Shown here: one piece after another, positions 1 through 8,225 of the stretch
Position numbering within the stretch: the stretch's first letter is position 1
Layout of the letters: the number at the start of each line of letters is the position of its first letter
DNA from: a virus
DNA: 63,679 nt
IMG/VR virus record: IMGVR_UViG_3300030102_005966
Span: 1 to 63,679 of that record
Strand: one strand, 5' to 3'
Translations under genes and position numbers: made by a program
Notes under the pieces: generated by a model
What the model saw: the letters and a program-made list of their open reading frames with translations, nothing else
Databases searched by the model: none
Told to the model about the DNA's origin: nothing

Positions 1-730
1 TGCCCTTGATGGAGCCACCTGCTCCGTTAGGGGAAACTTGTAATACGGGTTTTGCACTGCCTCTATAAGAGTCAAGTTCGGCGTCTAAAAGCTTCTGAGC
101 GATAGACCAGTGGTATTCTGCTCGCTGCACATCAGCGTTGTCTTCAGCTACCTTGCCCAGCAGTGCATGTTTCAGTATGGATTTGTCATGAGGGACAAAA
201 ACATTATCGCTGGTGCTGTCAACATGGACATACTTGCGCTTCAGTAGAAGCGTTGCCTTGGAGTTAGAGTCTACCGGAGATACTCTGTATTGCCTACGTG
301 GAGTGCTTAGCAGAGCATCGGGATTATCGGCATACGGGTCTTTCGTAGCAGAGAAACCGTCATCAATAAAGCCCCTCATATGGGACTTATATGTAGCAGA
401 TGCTGTCGTAGCAGGCTCCCCATACCTACGGTAATCATGCCACATGCTATAGATGGGGGCGGGATCATCTTCCAAAATGGCTGATATGACGGAATCATAT
501 CCCACACCGGAAGAGGAGTGGTCTTCCGGTAGAAGCCAAACCCCCTTGCTCACATCCTGCTCCGCGAGGACAACGAGCATATCACGCCAAAAACCCATGT
601 GGTAGAGGCGTGGCATCACCTCATTCAGGGCTATAAAAAATTCAGCATCAGCCGAGGAACCCGCTGGAACGTAGGGGTCTATATACTTGGCGTTAGTAGT
701 TTTTAACGCTGATACTAATGCAGTTGGCAT
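1..730 (-). CDS. Neck/tail connector-like protein, allele A (3' end cut by window edge)
   Basis: The frame starts at the ATG at 730-728 and runs off the window start about two codons before the stop expected from its homologue at 62880-63608. The translation opens MPTALVSALKTTNAKY. It shares with the homologue an MPR-Y-MGFWRDML segment, a YSMWHDYRR segment and an almost identical C-terminus ending in GAGGSIKG. By eye the two proteins are about 65% identical, and this one is three codons longer. The function is not recognised with certainty. Size and position among virion genes suggest a head-tail connector or tail tube accessory protein. It is either a strain variant or a tandem duplicate. 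Confidence 0.7.
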   Translation of the reverse strand, partial: MPTALVSALKTTNAKYIDPYVPAGSSADAEFFIALNEVMPRLYHMGFWRDMLVVLAEQDVSKGVWLLPEDHSSSGVGYDSVISAILEDDPAPIYSMWHDYRRYGEPATTASATYKSHMRGFIDDGFSATKDPYADNPDALLSTPRRQYRVSPVDSNSKATLLLKRKYVHVDSTSDNVFVPHDKSILKHALLGKVAEDNADVQRAEYHWSIAQKLLDAELDSYRGSAKPVLQVSPNGAGGSIKG

Positions 731-775
731 GACTCGTTAAATATAGGGGAAATGGTGGTTATTTCAAGGGGTGGG

Positions 776-1936
776 TTACCCGTCAAGTTCACCCTCTATA
801 ATATTCTTATTGGGATTAATAATTATCTTTTTATCTAAAGGAATACCGCCAGCGTCTAAAAACGGTTCTTCTGTTGTTACTCTTTTATTGGCGGTAACGA
901 TAAAAGATAGATCGTAAGGCGTCGTAGTTGGGGTATCATCCGGAGCGGGGGATGAAGCCCCTATTACAATAGTAGGAGCCCAGTAAACATGGTCAAACAC
1001 CTGCTGACCTATAGGTGGTTTTCCTTCGTTTACGAGTATCTCCTTCCCGCCTAAACCACCCGGACCTCCTCCTCCCTCTAAGGGTCTTCCAGCGACCTCG
1101 GGAGGTGGACCTGTCTCTTGGGGGTCGCGGCTCTCACCGATAACTACACTGTAGTTACCTAAATCATCAGAACCCTCATCAGCTGTTTCTCCTGCTCCTA
1201 TTTCCTCGTCGGTCTTTCCTTTGATACGCATTAACTTCGTAACATCTTGACCGTCTTCAACGTCTTCGTGCCGAGACAACTGCCCTATTTGGGAGTCATC
1301 ACTAGGCTCTTCGGTATTAGGAATTAGGTTTAATCTACAACTTGTTACACCTATAGCTTTATCTCCTGAATCTCCGGGGTCGGCGTTGCATGTCCACTCT
1401 AGCGACAGAGTGCCAAAAGCACCTCCGTCACCGGGTTCAGATTCAGAAAATTCTACGTAACGTAATACGTGCACACTCCCGGTATCCGGCTCCTCTTGTT
1501 CAAAATCAGAAGGAACCGTGCGTATAATTCCTTCTATTGGGTCTTGGCTTTCCACCCCAAACTGCTCCCCACTGGCTATCCTAATAACGGAAACAGTGCT
1601 CCATAGCTCTCCGTAATAAACACGAAGAGTCAACCGTGAGCCCACATCAGAGGGTGGGAGGGGGTTTCCGTTTGCATCTTTAGTAACTTGTTTGGTATAC
1701 CGCTCCATTTTAAATGGATGCACACCAACACCTACAGAGTCTACATCTGTTGGGGGGTGGACATGCCCCGTGGGGTGATCTCCATATTCATTTGAAAAAG
1801 ACGTAGAATCATATGAGGGAAATCTACGTCCCCTGACATTAGGAGTCGTTAGCTCATAATCATCCCGCCCAGCCCCAAACTCACCCTTGCCCTCAGCCCC
1901 ATGGTTAGGAAAATCATTTATAGGTGAGTCCGCCAT
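776..1936 (-). CDS. Unknown virion-associated protein
   Basis: A 386-residue acidic protein with no recognised motif. It is rich in Gly, Asp, Glu, Pro and Ser, with a glycine-rich stretch near residues 285-300 (GGGGPGGLGG). There is no signal peptide or membrane segment. Its start lies 2 bp after the stop of the next gene upstream (1939-3654), so the two are probably translated together. The low-complexity make-up and location fit a tail or appendage protein. The last codons of a second copy are visible at 63654-63679, which supports wrap-around of the sequence. Confidence 0.6.
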   Translation of the reverse strand: MADSPINDFPNHGAEGKGEFGAGRDDYELTTPNVRGRRFPSYDSTSFSNEYGDHPTGHVHPPTDVDSVGVGVHPFKMERYTKQVTKDANGNPLPPSDVGSRLTLRVYYGELWSTVSVIRIASGEQFGVESQDPIEGIIRTVPSDFEQEEPDTGSVHVLRYVEFSESEPGDGGAFGTLSLEWTCNADPGDSGDKAIGVTSCRLNLIPNTEEPSDDSQIGQLSRHEDVEDGQDVTKLMRIKGKTDEEIGAGETADEGSDDLGNYSVVIGESRDPQETGPPPEVAGRPLEGGGGPGGLGGKEILVNEGKPPIGQQVFDHVYWAPTIVIGASSPAPDDTPTTTPYDLSFIVTANKRVTTEEPFLDAGGIPLDKKIIINPNKNIIEGELDG

Positions 1937-1938
1937 TG

Positions 1939-3654
1939 TTAGGTTGTTTTTACATCCTTAAGGGACATATTTTTACTTGTAATAGGAGCGTAGGCTTTAA
2001 CACGTTCTCTTAACCACCCTCCCCGGTAAGGCTTTTGCGTATCTGAAACTATTAAGCTTTCAGGCCAATCTGTGTAATTGGTTTCAGCATAGATAAAATT
2101 AGCTCCTGCCAGTTCCCAAACTGGGTGATCTGTCCCAGTCGTTATAGTTAAATTAATTTCCGTGTGTAGCGTTGGGGGGACATGCAATGTCTCCAAAGGA
2201 GATACAAAACTTACAGGGAGGGGCTGCATAGGAACAACCTTTGTAAGATAATTGTTACCGCCGTCCGCTCCATCTTTCCCCGTAGGAGCCATTCTAAACT
2301 TTTTCTTACGCCAAAACAAAGTAACCTCGACCTTAGTGGGTCCGCTATACGCCTGACGCGCATATTCGGCAAACACAACCGTGTCACCCCCTCCATTTTT
2401 ACGGGTCCATGTATAACCACCAATACCCCCTAGAGCACCATCTAGGTCTCCGTTTGGTTCGCCGGTTCCTGTTAACACCGCAGGCCACGAAAAATTTTGG
2501 TAAGTTGTATATTTAGATACTTGGTTATTGGTATCTTCTTCCTTACTGGGCTTAATTACCTGACGCTCTACAACAGCATACCAGTTATCAGATAGCTGAC
2601 GCCCTTCACGCATAATACCATAGGCGTCTACACCCCAAAAATTGTAGCTTTTTGTGCTGCCTCCGACACCATCATTATAATATTCATCCGCTTGGTCACT
2701 TGAAGATGTTACACTGTATACTGTATCGGGGTCTGCAAATACATGGTGGGCGGCTGTATCAAAATCCCCACCGAAATCTGATCCATCCACGATAACATTT
2801 GTGTCTGTGACCCCCTCATTGTTTGACGTATCAGAAAAATTTGTCGTAGCGTAGACGGGCTCATTTTTATGATAAAGAGTTTCTTTTGAAGGCAAGGCTC
2901 CAAAGTTAGATGTAACGTCTGCCTCTGAAAAAGCTGTAGAAGATGGATCGTTATAGGGAAAAGAATCGTCCACATCCACACGACGAATGGGAACTTTCTT
3001 AACGTAAACTCTCTGCTCTACAACAAACAAGGTGTCCAAAAAGTCATCGCCGGAACGAACCTGTTTGCGTTCAAATAATATATACTCTTTATCAAACAGA
3101 ATCGAACCTGAATTGTGTCCGCCTGCGGATAGTTGAACACCAGTAAAGGGAGTAATCTCCGGGTCACCGGAAGGCATGTATGTATTGAATCCTTTCTGCT
3201 CCCCCCGTTTTAAGGCATTCTCAGAATCAGTAGCTACGTTAAATCCTACATTAGGGAAGTTTGTATCAAAGAAGTTGATTCCAGCTATGTTAGACCCTGC
3301 GGATGACGGAGAGTCACGAGGTATGACATACGTCCTAACCACGGTAGTATACCGTGGGCTTTCAACTCCCGCTTCTTGGAACTCCCAATTATAGTCGTCT
3401 TGATCAGCCCGGTCTTTTACATAATACCAAAGCTGAAACTGTCCCTGCTCATCGTCGTCGCTCTTTATAAGAGCTAACTTAAAATTAGGGAAGCGGTCCG
3501 TGTTTGGGTGGGCAGTCCCGAAAGGAGTATCATCAGCGGTAGCCGCCGAACCAACACTCTTACTACAATCAACCCGTTCAACGACTACAAGGTCGTTGAT
3601 CTTAGGAGTCGCAAAATCAATAACCCGTTGCCTTCTGTTAGACGAAATAGGCAT
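1939..3654 (-). CDS. Unknown structural protein, possible tail protein
   Basis: A 571-residue soluble protein, polar and rich in Asp, Thr, Tyr and Asn, with no recognised domain. It begins MPISSNRRQRVIDFATPK. Repeated short beta-strand-like stretches around V-V-E-R-Q and F-W-R-K-K-K suggest a beta-rich virion component. It follows the 3665-4297 gene by 10 bp and is closely coupled to 776-1936. A tail protein is inferred from gene order only. Confidence 0.6.
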   Translation of the reverse strand: MPISSNRRQRVIDFATPKINDLVVVERVDCSKSVGSAATADDTPFGTAHPNTDRFPNFKLALIKSDDDEQGQFQLWYYVKDRADQDDYNWEFQEAGVESPRYTTVVRTYVIPRDSPSSAGSNIAGINFFDTNFPNVGFNVATDSENALKRGEQKGFNTYMPSGDPEITPFTGVQLSAGGHNSGSILFDKEYILFERKQVRSGDDFLDTLFVVEQRVYVKKVPIRRVDVDDSFPYNDPSSTAFSEADVTSNFGALPSKETLYHKNEPVYATTNFSDTSNNEGVTDTNVIVDGSDFGGDFDTAAHHVFADPDTVYSVTSSSDQADEYYNDGVGGSTKSYNFWGVDAYGIMREGRQLSDNWYAVVERQVIKPSKEEDTNNQVSKYTTYQNFSWPAVLTGTGEPNGDLDGALGGIGGYTWTRKNGGGDTVVFAEYARQAYSGPTKVEVTLFWRKKKFRMAPTGKDGADGGNNYLTKVVPMQPLPVSFVSPLETLHVPPTLHTEINLTITTGTDHPVWELAGANFIYAETNYTDWPESLIVSDTQKPYRGGWLRERVKAYAPITSKNMSLKDVKTT

Positions 3655-3664
3655 GGGTTACGGA

Positions 3665-4297
3665 TTAAGTTTTGCCTATAACGGTTACCGTTATTTTGTT
3701 TCCAACAGCACCAGCGATTGAAAACTTACATTGATCAGTTATATCTGAACCACCTATTGGTGCTTGGGGAACCATTAGGACGGATCGTGATTTAGCGTCC
3801 CCACCTTTAAGTTTAAAATCACCTATAAAATCAGCGGAGTAACCACCACCATACCCACTTGCATCCGCTTGAAAAGTAACATCAGCAGTGTTTGTGGCAG
3901 GGGTTTCAAAAAGGACAGCTACAAGGGTAGCCATAGTTTGAGTGCCTCCCGCTCTATTGTCATTAACGGCAACCCCCTCAGGGTCTTGTTGGTTCTTTGC
4001 AGCGTCACTATCCTCTTGATCAGTGGGGTTATCGCGCATTGTAAATGATACCTTTGTGGACCCTGCGCTTGTTACGACGGTTGATCCAGTTGACCACGTT
4101 AGTGCAAACTCATCAGTTCCCGAACTCCTACCCGTAGCCTCAAAAGAATACGCAATATCAGCTGTAGCTGACGTTATAGCATGGGATACAAGGCTACCTA
4201 CCTTGGGGTTAGATATAACATTCGTCCTATCCGCAGATGACGACATTGTCGCCTGCAGTTGGGACTTACAGATTATTCCTGAAAGTGTTTGTGCCAT
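3665..4297 (-). CDS. Unknown virion protein (beta-rich)
   Basis: A 210-residue protein rich in Ser, Thr, Ala and Gly, opening MAQTLSGIICKSQLQATMS. There is no membrane segment and no recognised motif. The composition is typical of phage structural beta-sandwich proteins. It lies between the 164-residue gene at 4304-4798 and the 571-residue gene, all on one strand with gaps of 6-10 bp, so it is part of a late structural operon. Function unknown. Confidence 0.6.
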   Translation of the reverse strand: MAQTLSGIICKSQLQATMSSSADRTNVISNPKVGSLVSHAITSATADIAYSFEATGRSSGTDEFALTWSTGSTVVTSAGSTKVSFTMRDNPTDQEDSDAAKNQQDPEGVAVNDNRAGGTQTMATLVAVLFETPATNTADVTFQADASGYGGGYSADFIGDFKLKGGDAKSRSVLMVPQAPIGGSDITDQCKFSIAGAVGNKITVTVIGKT

Positions 4298-4303
4298 AAT
4301 ATA

Positions 4304-4798
4304 TTACATGTAAGAACCTACGTCAGGCTCGGGAATCTCTACGTCGGGGGGAACCATGTTCTGCTGCCCTCTGTCGAGGTCAACATTGCGGAACAACACA
4401 AGTGCTGCTTCAGTTAAACTAACTTCGCCACTCATCAAACCTTGAACCACTTGTGGGTTCTCAGCAAGCACTCCCTCAATCTGTGACATCTGCTCCATAG
4501 AAACAGGTGAAGCAGGATCGAAGTCTGCACCGTGGATAGCACGGTAGAGGTCGAACATAACATTAGCTTCCGGAAGGTTAGCGGGAGGTTCTCCCCCACC
4601 TTCAGGAGCTGGCTCAGCCATAGGCTCAGGGGCGGGCTCAGCCATAGGCTCGTCCGCAGCTGCGGGCAGTGCCCCAATAATTACATTAAGAGCTGCGTCA
4701 TTAGACTCAACATCTTGACCTGTTGCAGCAGCTTCTGCCTCAGCAGCAGCCATTCCTTCCTTATCGTAATCAAATTTCTTTTTTCCAACTGTAGGCAT
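4304..4798 (-). CDS. Unknown acidic virion-module protein
   Basis: A 164-residue acidic protein. Its centre (about residues 50-75) carries an Ala-Pro-Glu-Met repeat of the form MAEPAPEP-MAEPAPE. The C-terminal half is helical and acidic and ends DVEIPEPDVGSYM. There is no known domain. The Pro/Glu-rich linker resembles that of the scaffold-like protein at 8569-9798. It is the first gene after a strong terminator-like hairpin downstream of the capsid block. Confidence 0.6.
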   Translation of the reverse strand: MPTVGKKKFDYDKEGMAAAEAEAAATGQDVESNDAALNVIIGALPAAADEPMAEPAPEPMAEPAPEGGGEPPANLPEANVMFDLYRAIHGADFDPASPVSMEQMSQIEGVLAENPQVVQGLMSGEVSLTEAALVLFRNVDLDRGQQNMVPPDVEIPEPDVGSYM

Positions 4799-4819
4799 AA
4801 TCGTTTTAGGTATAAAAGA

Positions 4820-4863
4820 AGGAACCCCGATCCCCCCTCATTGTCAAGCGGATCGGGGTTCCT
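4820..4863 (-). terminator. Rho-independent terminator-like hairpin
   Basis: A 13-bp perfect stem (4820-4832 with 4851-4863, core ACCCCGATC) closes an 18-nt loop. On the minus strand it is followed by TTCTTTTATA. It lies between the 48-residue gene (4884-5030) and the next minus-strand gene. Confidence 0.75.
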
Positions 4864-4883
4864 GTGAATTATGGAGCTAAGAA

Positions 4884-5030
4884 TTAGGCAAGCTCAGTTT
4901 TAAGTTCTGAAAGTTTCATAGCTTTAATTTTCTGCTCTGAAACATCGTAAACTAAAACGAGATCGGTGGCTAAATCAGCGTCAGTGGCGGTGATTGTCTC
5001 AAGGATAGGCGTGTCGTCTAAAGTCGGCAT
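4884..5030 (-). CDS. Small protein downstream of the capsid gene
   Basis: A 48-residue protein starting MPTLDDTPILETITATD and ending KAMKLSELKTELA. The ATG is at 5030-5028 and the stop at 4886-4884. It contains a VLVYDVSEQKIKAM segment, a short beta-hairpin-like pattern often seen in small phage virion proteins. It sits alone between two terminator-like hairpins, directly downstream of the major capsid gene, which would fit a decoration or accessory capsid protein. That role is inferred. Confidence 0.6.
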   Translation of the reverse strand: MPTLDDTPILETITATDADLATDLVLVYDVSEQKIKAMKLSELKTELA

Positions 5031-5058
5031 AATTTTTTACTTGTTGAATTAAATTATG

Positions 5059-5087
5059 CGGGGTTCCCTTTTTACAGGGAACCCCGC
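5059..5087 (-). terminator. Terminator-like hairpin after the capsid gene
   Basis: An 11-bp GC-rich stem (GCGGGGTTCCC with GGGAACCCCGC) and a 7-nt loop lie just downstream of the capsid stop codon. The trailing sequence on the minus strand is ATAATTT, a weak T-tract. It could end or partly attenuate capsid transcription, or protect the 3' end of the capsid mRNA. Confidence 0.65.
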
Positions 5088-5093
5088 TTTAGA

Positions 5094-6428
5094 TTAAGCA
5101 GCAGGTGTCGAGCTAGTGCGCTTGAAGATAATGACGTAACCGAAGTTAGTCTTAATGGGCTTCGAGGCACTCGCCATAATACCACGGAAGAAACCAATGG
5201 TTCCGTCAGGGTTGTATGCGGCGTCAGGGATGTTAGTCCACCTGAAGTCACCCTTATAATCAACGGGATCGAAGGTAAGACCGTTGCCTCCACTAATAGG
5301 AGCAGGAATCAAAGACTCCATCACGTCATCAACGAGGACGTAAGCAGCCTCATATTTAGCACTCTCGTATAAGGGATTCGGGATGATAGTGTTACCGGAC
5401 ACTACGAAAGGATCAACTCTGTCAAGCACGTTGGATGAGGCTGCTCCATCTGTGTAACGAGTAGTCAGGTCATCTACCAAGTGATAGAAGCCACGGAAGC
5501 TCTTCTCAACTCCAAGAGGAGCGATAAGCTCACCAACCTTAGCATTGTTGTAACGCACATCGTCACGGAAGCCAGCTTCAGTCTGAAGCTGATAAGATGC
5601 TTCAGAAGACATGACTACAGAGAAGACCGGACGGCCATTCTCACGACCATAGGCTTTAGCACCTGCTCCAGCACGAATAAGCTGGTAGTAGATTTTGTCC
5701 ATGATCGCGTTGGAGATGTTAGCAGTAAGGTCTGCCTGACCATCGTTGCCCTCGTCAATGTCGGTTTGACCTGCACCGCCGATATCTTGCGTGGTGCTGA
5801 CTTTAGTAGAGTCAGTGCTACCACCTACGGCAAATGAATTCAAGGACTCTACGTTAGTAATGAACGTGCTGGAAGCAGATTTACAAAGAACAGTGTTGTC
5901 AGCAAGACGGTCATACTCGTCACGATAACGCTCTTCCCACGTATTGCGGACGGACTCTTTCATCAAGTCCATGATAGCGCGAAGCTGGTCAGTGCGGTGT
6001 GCGGCATAACGCAGGTCTTCAACATTAATTCTCGGAGATTCGACAACAGCTTTTTTGAGGCTGTAAGGCTTTAGCGACTTGGTGAAGTCGATAGATGCTT
6101 TCTTCTCAAGATTGATTGCGTCTGAAGCGGTAGTCTGCCCGTCAGTGAAACCCGCGTTACTACTAGCACTTCCAGTTTGAACTGCCCGCCAGTCAACACC
6201 AACAGTGCCACTAGCAAGTGATCCACCATCTTTAATAGGCAGAGCACGGTCGTAGATAAGAGTGTTAAGTTGATATCCCATTCCCTCAGGGAACGTGGAT
6301 TGTTTAACAAGGTCGATCCACGGAGAAGTGTGGAGAGTCGCCTTGTGAATGTCATCGCCAATACGATTTGCTTCCTGAGTCAGGATGTTGTTAACCGCAG
6401 CGGCGTCATTTGCAAATGATCCAGCCAT
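5094..6428 (-). CDS. Major capsid protein
   Basis: A 444-residue protein. The N-terminus (NDAAAVNNILTQEANRI...DIHKATLHTSPWIDLV) and the C-terminal part with GFFRGIMASASKPIKTNFGYV match the pattern of HK97-fold capsid proteins of marine podoviruses, recognised by overall pattern and length and not by a signature motif. It has no signal or membrane segment. It follows a 250-bp leader with no gene and is flanked downstream by a hairpin, as expected for a highly expressed monocistronic late gene. The scaffold and portal genes lie upstream in the same orientation. Confidence 0.8.
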   Translation of the reverse strand: MAGSFANDAAAVNNILTQEANRIGDDIHKATLHTSPWIDLVKQSTFPEGMGYQLNTLIYDRALPIKDGGSLASGTVGVDWRAVQTGSASSNAGFTDGQTTASDAINLEKKASIDFTKSLKPYSLKKAVVESPRINVEDLRYAAHRTDQLRAIMDLMKESVRNTWEERYRDEYDRLADNTVLCKSASSTFITNVESLNSFAVGGSTDSTKVSTTQDIGGAGQTDIDEGNDGQADLTANISNAIMDKIYYQLIRAGAGAKAYGRENGRPVFSVVMSSEASYQLQTEAGFRDDVRYNNAKVGELIAPLGVEKSFRGFYHLVDDLTTRYTDGAASSNVLDRVDPFVVSGNTIIPNPLYESAKYEAAYVLVDDVMESLIPAPISGGNGLTFDPVDYKGDFRWTNIPDAAYNPDGTIGFFRGIMASASKPIKTNFGYVIIFKRTSSTPAA

Positions 6429-6683
6429 TGTAATATAAAGTTAAAATGAGTTGTTAGGTTATAAGTGAAGATAGACCTCTCCCCTTTCGGTCGGGAAAAC
6501 GATCTACTTTAAGTGTCTTATGAACCCTGTTTCCTAGAACTAATTTAGGCTAGAGCAACCGGACAGAGATTCGTGGTGTATCATAAGAGACCTAGAACTA
6601 TTCATGGCTAGAGCAACCTAGTCTGTTTACGATACAAAGAAGATAAGGGTAAAAAGACAGGGGGTCAACTGCCTATTTTGTAT
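6429..6683 (-). promoter_or_regulatory. Structured leader of the capsid gene
   Basis: About 250 bp without a gene precede the capsid start. They hold two 28-bp near-identical direct repeats (6533-6560 and 6591-6618, reading GGTTGCTCTAGCC...TAGTTCTAGG on the minus strand). Each is enclosed by its own short complementary flanks (AGAC/GGTCT around one, CTGT/ACAG around the other). The flanks differ in sequence but both can pair, which suggests two similar RNA stem-loops upstream of the capsid mRNA. Promoter elements were not identified with confidence. Confidence 0.5.
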
Positions 6684-7010
6684 CTAATCCTTATTGGGGG
6701 TATGACCGTTGTAGAGCTTCTCCATTATCTTCTCTACATCTAATTCAAGCATGGATATCTTTAAATCCTGACGAACATCAGAGGGCAGAGAACCACTCCC
6801 CCACTTGCCAGCAGGCCACAGTTCGGTGAACTCTGAGTTCTTAGCCACGTCCTTAGCGATCATCTTGATTTGGAAATCGTTGTGCTGGACTTCCGATTGT
6901 AGCTTGGATGCCCACCAAACAATACCACCTGCTTGGATAGCCAGCCCTACGAGTAGAGAAACAATAAATTTAGGGTCGATAGGACTGCTAGATTCTTTGC
7001 AACGGCTCAT
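6684..7010 (-). CDS. Small membrane-anchored protein
   Basis: A 108-residue protein with one clear membrane segment near residues 14-32 (FIVSLLVGLAIQAGGIVWW). A soluble helical C-terminal part follows. The shape, a short N-terminus, one helix and a charged coiled tail, is common among phage spanin-like or holin-associated proteins. The main lysis genes are elsewhere (60-61 kb), so a lysis role is uncertain. It overlaps the 7010-7282 gene by 1 bp, which indicates translational coupling. Confidence 0.6.
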   Translation of the reverse strand: MSRCKESSSPIDPKFIVSLLVGLAIQAGGIVWWASKLQSEVQHNDFQIKMIAKDVAKNSEFTELWPAGKWGSGSLPSDVRQDLKISMLELDVEKIMEKLYNGHTPNKD

Positions 7011-7282
7011 TAATTCAACTCCTTCTTTTTAATTTCCAAGCGATCCCACACCATCTTCTCAGCTAAGTGACTATCCTTCGTCCCTTCGGGCAAGTTAGTG
7101 TGTTCCTGCAACCACTCAAGAGCATTGTGTAGCCCCGTCTTATACAGGGAACAACGATGCTGTAAGTGCATCTTCTGCTCACGCAGGGACTCATAGTCTT
7201 CCCTGAGGGCTTTTGTTTTTATATGGGGATTGGACTTAATATAGTTATTATAGTCCTTATTGGAAATGTGATCAGAAGGCAT
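7010..7282 (-). CDS. Unknown small charged protein
   Basis: A 90-residue, highly charged, mostly helical protein (KALREDYESLREQKMHLQHR) with no recognised motif. It lies in a tight run of small genes from 8534 down to 6684 on the minus strand and ends in an overlap with the membrane protein gene. Confidence 0.55.
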   Translation of the reverse strand: MPSDHISNKDYNNYIKSNPHIKTKALREDYESLREQKMHLQHRCSLYKTGLHNALEWLQEHTNLPEGTKDSHLAEKMVWDRLEIKKKELN

Positions 7283-7283
7283 C

Positions 7284-7490
7284 TTACTTCATTTGATCTT
7301 CGACAGCCTCAAGGAACGATTTAGCCGCATTAACAGCTTCTTTAAAAGACATAGTAGCCAAAACTTTTTTTGGTTTGTCGTGCCCATAACCAGCATCTTT
7401 CAACACAAGATGCTCCTCTACTGTGTTGGCTTTTACAGCGATCCCCTCCTTATACATGTCGTGGGGCTTAAAGGGCTTATCCTTTTTCAT
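7284..7490 (-). CDS. Unknown small protein
   Basis: A 68-residue Lys-rich protein (MKKDKPFKPHDMYKEGIAV...). The centre VKANTVEEHLVLKDAGYGHD resembles a short motif seen in small phage proteins that align with tail or packaging accessory genes, but no family can be named. The start is 1 bp after the stop of a 20-codon frame, and it is 1 bp from the next gene. Confidence 0.5.
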   Translation of the reverse strand: MKKDKPFKPHDMYKEGIAVKANTVEEHLVLKDAGYGHDKPKKVLATMSFKEAVNAAKSFLEAVEDQMK

Positions 7491-7491
7491 A

Positions 7492-7554
7492 CTAGTAACC
7501 AGTTTTTGGTTTGGGCTTAGGCTTAGGCTTGGGCTTTTTAGATGTAGCTTTCAT
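7492..7554 (-). CDS. Possible 20-residue Lys-Pro peptide
   Basis: An ATG at 7554-7552 opens a 20-codon frame reading MKATSK followed by (KP)n and ending TGY. Its stop is 1 bp before the next start. The Lys-Pro repeat resembles DNA- or membrane-binding tails. It is very short, but it fits exactly between two genes with normal spacing. It may instead be a leader for coupling. Confidence 0.4.
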   Translation of the reverse strand: MKATSKKPKPKPKPKPKTGY

Positions 7555-7555
7555 A

Positions 7556-7810
7556 TTATTTTCTACTGCGGTTGGTTGCTTTAAGGAAAGCAGCTTTTTC
7601 TGCCCCAGTGTAAGAAGCTCGTTGCTTGCCTTTGGCGGTTGCTTGTTTCTTTTTTCTGTTTCCCGCTGCTCTTTGAGCGGGCGTTAATGATTCCCGAGCG
7701 GCTTTGGGTAGGTAACGCTCCCCCGTTTCAGATGATTTCTTACCGGAAGAAGTCCCCCAATCCTCTTTTGTCCACTGCTTTAGGGACTTTTGGGGTTTCT
7801 TGTAAGCCAT
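7556..7810 (-). CDS. Small basic protein, DUF5872-like
   Basis: An 84-residue basic protein. The core (about residues 23-60: KKSSETGERYLPKAARESLTP followed by AQRAAGNRKKK) matches my memory of the DUF5872-type domain found in viruses of bacteria and in giant eukaryotic viruses. The function is not known. Its start overlaps the stop of the next gene upstream by 1 bp. The strong positive charge suggests nucleic acid binding, perhaps in the virion. Confidence 0.65.
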   Translation of the reverse strand: MAYKKPQKSLKQWTKEDWGTSSGKKSSETGERYLPKAARESLTPAQRAAGNRKKKQATAKGKQRASYTGAEKAAFLKATNRSRK

Positions 7811-7989
7811 TACTTATAACCTCCACCAGCCTTTTTATACTCACGAGCTAAAAACTGCGCCTTGCGAGCAGACCACTGCCCCGGTTTACCTCCTTTAGAC
7901 CCAGCCATAATACGCTTAAACAAACGCTTACGCATACCGGGCTTCGTGTAGTTACCGGCTTCGTTAACCCGTGACTTTTTACCCGGCAT
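7810..7989 (-). CDS. Small basic protein
   Basis: A 59-residue basic protein (MPGKKSRVNEAGNYTKPGMR... ending AREYKKAGGGYK), with ATG at 7989-7987 and stop at 7812-7810. The pattern KPGMRKRLFKRI...GGKPGQWSARKAQ is one I associate with a small virus protein family that travels with DUF5872-like genes. It is joined to both neighbours by 1-bp overlaps. Function unknown. Confidence 0.6.
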   Translation of the reverse strand: MPGKKSRVNEAGNYTKPGMRKRLFKRIMAGSKGGKPGQWSARKAQFLAREYKKAGGGYK

Positions 7990-8213
7990 TACCTATAGCC
8001 CCCACTGATACGTATTCTCTTCCCCATCGTGGTTTCGTATTTAGCTTCAGCTTCTTTACGAGCTTCCTTAAGCATTTGGGCAGTTATGGTAGGGCGGCTA
8101 TCTTTTTTCTTTTTCACCAACTCCTTCATAGTCTTCCTCATCTTCTCAGGAGACTTAACTTTGTTCGCGGGGATGCGCTTCTTTACTTTGCGTATAATCT
8201 TTTTACCGGGCAT
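7989..8213 (-). CDS. Small lysine-rich protein
   Basis: A 74-residue protein, strongly basic, beginning MPGKKIIRKVKKRIPANK. The rest is a charged helix. It starts with MPGKK like the neighbouring 59-residue protein, so an old duplication of the N-terminus is possible. It is likely a nucleic-acid-binding virion or packaging accessory protein. That is inference from charge and place. Confidence 0.55.
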   Translation of the reverse strand: MPGKKIIRKVKKRIPANKVKSPEKMRKTMKELVKKKKDSRPTITAQMLKEARKEAEAKYETTMGKRIRISGGYR

Positions 8214-8225
8214 TGTTATTAGTGG

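Noticed and set aside
4023-4313. Plus-strand frame opposite the 210-residue virion gene
   Set aside because: A shadow of the minus-strand gene, without a start signal.
6429-6683. Hammerhead ribozyme in the capsid leader
   Set aside because: The core CTGATGA and GAAA elements are not present in the needed order on either strand.
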